DNA from: an uncultured Pelagibacteraceae bacterium
GTDB taxonomy: Bacteria > Pseudomonadota > Alphaproteobacteria > Pelagibacterales > Pelagibacteraceae
Length of the DNA: 64,000 nucleotides
Reading direction: 5' to 3'
NCBI GenBank assembly: GCA_902576375.1
Contig: CACGUZ010000002.1
Location: forward strand, 124,001 to 188,000
Shown: positions 61,445 through 64,000 of the stretch, in pieces
How the letters are laid out: each line of letters begins with the position of its first letter
Numbering within the stretch: the first letter of the stretch is position 1
The notes under the pieces: model-generated
What the model was told of the DNA's origin: nothing
What the model saw: only the letters and a program-made list of their open reading frames with translations
Databases searched by the model: none
Position numbers and translations under genes: made by a program

Positions 61445-63988
61445 GTGGAAAGATATAATTTTAAGTTAGTAGAAAAAAAATGGCAAGAGCACTGGCTTAA
61501 AAATAAAACTTTCAAATCAGAGATAAACAAAGACAAAAGAAAATTCTATTGTTTAGAAATGTTTCCATATCCATCTGGAAGAATTCACATGGGACATGTA
61601 AGGAACTATACAATTGGGGATGTTCTCTCAAGATATAAAACTTTAAAGGGTTTTAATGTGCTACATCCAATGGGTTGGGACTCATTTGGAATGCCAGCAG
61701 AAAATGCAGCAAAACAAAATAATTTAAATCCTAAAAATTGGACTGAAAAAAATATTGAAATAATGAAATCTCAATTAAAAATGTTGGGTCTTTCTGTAGA
61801 CTGGGATAGAGAAATCTCAACATGTTCACCCGAATATTTTAAACATCAACAGAAAATCTTTCTAGATCTTTATGATAAGGGTCTTGTTTATAGAAAAGAA
61901 AGTTATGTTAATTGGGATCCTGTAGATAAGACTGTGTTAGCTAATGAACAAGTTATTGACGGTAAAGGCTGGAGATCTGGTGCAGTAGTAGAGAGAAAAA
62001 AATTAAACCAATGGTTTTTTAAAATTTCACATTTTTCAGAGGAGCTTTTGAATGATCTTAATAAATTGAATAATTGGCCAGAAAAAGTCAAAATTATGCA
62101 AAAAAATTGGATTGGTAAATCGTTTGGTTGTGAAATTGATTTTCAAATTGAAGGTTCAAAAGATATAAAATCAATTAAATGTTACACCACTAGACCTGAT
62201 ACTTTATTTGGATTTTCATTTTTAGCATTATCAGTAGATCATCCCCTGTCCAAATATTATGAAAATAATAGTCAATTCGCAGAATTCAAAAAAGAATGTT
62301 CTAAGACAGGAACTACAGAAGAGTCTATCGCTCAAGCAACCAAAATAGGATTTAAAACAGAGTTGACAGCTATAAATCCTTTGGACAAAGAATCAAAAGT
62401 TCCAGTTTATTTTGCTAATTTTGTTTTAATGGATTATGGATTTGGAGCAGTCTTTGGATGTCCAGCACATGATCAAAGAGATTTTGATTTTGCCAAAAAA
62501 TACAATCTTAAAATAAAAACAGTAGTAAAGCCTGCTAGTGAAAATGATAATTATCAAGTTACCGACCAGGCTTATACAGGAGCTGGAATAATGATAAATT
62601 CTGAATTTTTAAATGGGATAACTGCACCAGAAAAATCAATTTATGAAACAATTAAATTCTTAGAGAATAAAAAATTAGGAAAAAAAAAAATTAATTACAG
62701 ATTAAAAGATTGGGGTATATCAAGACAAAGATATTGGGGATGTCCAATACCAATAGCCTATGACAATGATAATAATGTAATTAAAATACCTGAAAAAGAT
62801 TTGCCAGTTAAACTCCCAGAAAACATTAATCTTAACACTAATGGGAATCCACTAGATAGGCAAAAAAATTGGAAAGAAATTGTTATTAATGGAAAGAAAT
62901 ATAAAAGAGAAACAGATACTTTAGATACATTTGTTGACTCCTCTTGGTACTATCTTAGATTTTGTTCAGCTAATAATGAAAAAAAACCTTTTGATTTTGA
63001 TGAATTAGATTATTGGATGCCTGTTGACCAATATATTGGTGGCGTTGAACATGCAATATTACATCTCCTTTACTCACGTTTTTTTATGAGAGCGATAAGC
63101 TTAAATAATGATGAAACAAAATTGAAAGAACCATTTGAGGGATTATTTACTCAAGGAATGGTTTGCCATCAAACTTATAGAGATGAAGATAATAATTGGA
63201 TTTATCCAGAAGAAGTTTCAAGTGATGACGGGAAAAATTTCTATCAAAATAAGGACCCCTCAAAAAGAATTATTGTGGGACCTTCTGAGTCTATGTCAAA
63301 ATCAAAAAAAAATACTATAGATCCCGAAAAAATTATTCAAATTTATGGTGCAGACGCAGTAAGATTATTTATTTTATCTGATAGCCCACCAGAAAAGGAT
63401 GTTCAGTGGTCAGACACAGGAATAAGCGCATCTTTTAAATTTTTACAAAAATTGTGGTCTTTAAATGAAAAAATATGCAAAAATGAAAAAAAATTTCTTA
63501 AATTTGATGAAAAATTAGAAAAATTTAACAATCAAATCATTAACAAATTTAACAACGATTTAAACAGATTTGGATTTAATGTGGTCATAGCCTCTATTTA
63601 CAAAATTTACTCTTTTTACAACCAGCAAACTAATAAAGATGACTGGGGTAGCAATTTTAATAAAAACTATGCTAACATTTTAAAAATCATTAATCCTATC
63701 ATCCCTCACTTCTCCAACGAGTGTCTTGAGAGGCTAAAACAATCGGTAGAAAATATAGAATGGCCAGAAGTTGAACAAAAATATTTAGAAAATGAAGTTG
63801 TAAATATTGTTACTCAAATTAATGGAAAAAAAAGAAAAGTATTTTCTATCAATAAATCAGTTGATAAAGAAACACTGATTAAAAGTATTAAAAATGATGA
63901 ACAAATTAAGAAATATGTTGATAACAAAGAAATTATTAAAACAATATATATAGAAAATAAATTAATAAACTTTATTATCAAAAAATAA
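61445..63988 (+). CDS. leuS: Leucyl-tRNA synthetase
   Basis: An 847-residue class I synthetase that charges tRNA-Leu, including the Leu-CAA tRNA of this window. '[19 protein letters not shown]' carries the HIGH-like motif (about 40-50), the editing domain follows ('[18 protein letters not shown]'), and '[14 protein letters not shown]' carries KMSKS near 618. '[18 protein letters not shown]' and the C-terminal anticodon-binding domain are normal. The start is GTG at 61445. Its stop shares bases with the next gene's ATG (TAATG). Confidence 0.97.
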   Translation: MERYNFKLVEKKWQEHWLKNKTFKSEINKDKRKFYCLEMFPYPSGRIHMGHVRNYTIGDVLSRYKTLKGFNVLHPMGWDSFGMPAENAAKQNNLNPKNWTEKNIEIMKSQLKMLGLSVDWDREISTCSPEYFKHQQKIFLDLYDKGLVYRKESYVNWDPVDKTVLANEQVIDGKGWRSGAVVERKKLNQWFFKISHFSEELLNDLNKLNNWPEKVKIMQKNWIGKSFGCEIDFQIEGSKDIKSIKCYTTRPDTLFGFSFLALSVDHPLSKYYENNSQFAEFKKECSKTGTTEESIAQATKIGFKTELTAINPLDKESKVPVYFANFVLMDYGFGAVFGCPAHDQRDFDFAKKYNLKIKTVVKPASENDNYQVTDQAYTGAGIMINSEFLNGITAPEKSIYETIKFLENKKLGKKKINYRLKDWGISRQRYWGCPIPIAYDNDNNVIKIPEKDLPVKLPENINLNTNGNPLDRQKNWKEIVINGKKYKRETDTLDTFVDSSWYYLRFCSANNEKKPFDFDELDYWMPVDQYIGGVEHAILHLLYSRFFMRAISLNNDETKLKEPFEGLFTQGMVCHQTYRDEDNNWIYPEEVSSDDGKNFYQNKDPSKRIIVGPSESMSKSKKNTIDPEKIIQIYGADAVRLFILSDSPPEKDVQWSDTGISASFKFLQKLWSLNEKICKNEKKFLKFDEKLEKFNNQIINKFNNDLNRFGFNVVIASIYKIYSFYNQQTNKDDWGSNFNKNYANILKIINPIIPHFSNECLERLKQSVENIEWPEVEQKYLENEVVNIVTQINGKKRKVFSINKSVDKETLIKSIKNDEQIKKYVDNKEIIKTIYIENKLINFIIKK

Positions 63989-64000
63989 TGAAAAGTTTTA
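63988..64000 (+). CDS. Start of next gene (truncated by window end), possibly lptE
   Basis: ATG at 63988 overlaps the leuS stop as TAATG and reads only M-K-S-F before the window ends. In alphaproteobacteria leuS is usually followed by lptE (LPS assembly lipoprotein) and holA, so lptE is a reasonable guess from context; four residues cannot show it. Confidence 0.3.

Noticed and set aside
1-64000. CRISPR arrays, insertion sequences, prophage or integrase genes
   Set aside because: No regularly spaced long repeats, transposase, integrase or phage structural proteins were seen on either strand.

Overview
The window is a stretch of core chromosome from an AT-rich, streamlined alphaproteobacterium. 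The closest fit is the SAR11 clade (Candidatus Pelagibacter and relatives). I base this on the very low GC, short or overlapping gene borders (ATGA, TAATG), few Shine-Dalgarno sequences, and several alphaproteobacterial gene orders: fdxA-carD, argH-lptM-lysA, mutM-rpsT-dnaA-dnaN beside ubiE-ubiB-coaBC-dut, irr beside fabA-fabB-fabI, nusA-infB-rbfA-rpsO-pnp, lnt-ybeY-phoH-miaB-fur-tsaB, and grpE-dnaK-dnaJ-dapB-nth. There is no rRNA, CRISPR array, insertion sequence, integrase or prophage. One tRNA (Leu-CAA) is present. This placement is inference from family recognition; no search was run.

Layout. 1-1.7 kb: TerB-like protein, 7Fe ferredoxin, a CarD regulator with a long lysine-rich N-terminus, and a 25-residue polycationic peptide gene converging on a shared terminator. 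1.9-7.4 kb: fadD directly behind tRNA-Leu, then DedA, DsbB and Coq7, an HNH nuclease, an esterase, a HIG1-like protein and a TlpA thioredoxin. 7.4-10.9 kb: argH, the small lipoprotein lptM, lysA and plsC. 10.8-19.9 kb: the replication block dnaN, dnaA, rpsT and mutM facing ubiE, ubiB, coaBC, dut, a ThiF/MoeB-like enzyme and an SH3 protein. 20-26.6 kb: a zinc-ribbon microprotein, DUF2061, a 2OG-type hydroxylase, katG, Irr and fabA/B/I. 26.5-33.1 kb: pnp, rpsO, rbfA, infB and nusA. 33.2-39.5 kb: metK, lnt, ybeY, phoH, miaB, fur and a half-length tsaB. 39.5-50.3 kb: envelope and central metabolism (deacetylase, glucosaminidase, NfuA, trpS, murJ, malic enzyme, BON lipoprotein, rsmI, LpoA-like protein, rdgB). 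50.3-58.5 kb: grpE, dnaKJ, a sulfotransferase, dapB, nth, a PfkB kinase, a pseudo-receiver regulator and a YkuD protein. 58.4-64 kb: YggS, a ThiE-like protein, a porin, a DUF3576 lipoprotein, leuS and the first codons of the next gene.

Functionally the window combines replication and repair, transcription-translation, ubiquinone synthesis (coq7, ubiE, ubiB), lysine/DAP and arginine synthesis, fatty-acid synthesis, heat-shock chaperones and envelope assembly. The clearest regulation is (i) an Irr gene with two ICE-like palindromes, one in the katG promoter and one between irr and fabA; (ii) an alphaproteobacterial RpoH-type promoter before dnaK; and (iii) an intrinsic terminator in the nusA leader, behind a possible nusA promoter.

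No gap exceeds 300 bases. The largest are 13359-13630 (palindromes upstream of dnaA), 60619-60828 (porin/lipoprotein promoters) and 1707-1905 (leader of the small basic gene, otherwise featureless AT-rich DNA). I found no clearly new multi-gene system. The most interesting items are small genes, regulatory sites and unusual variants of known proteins.
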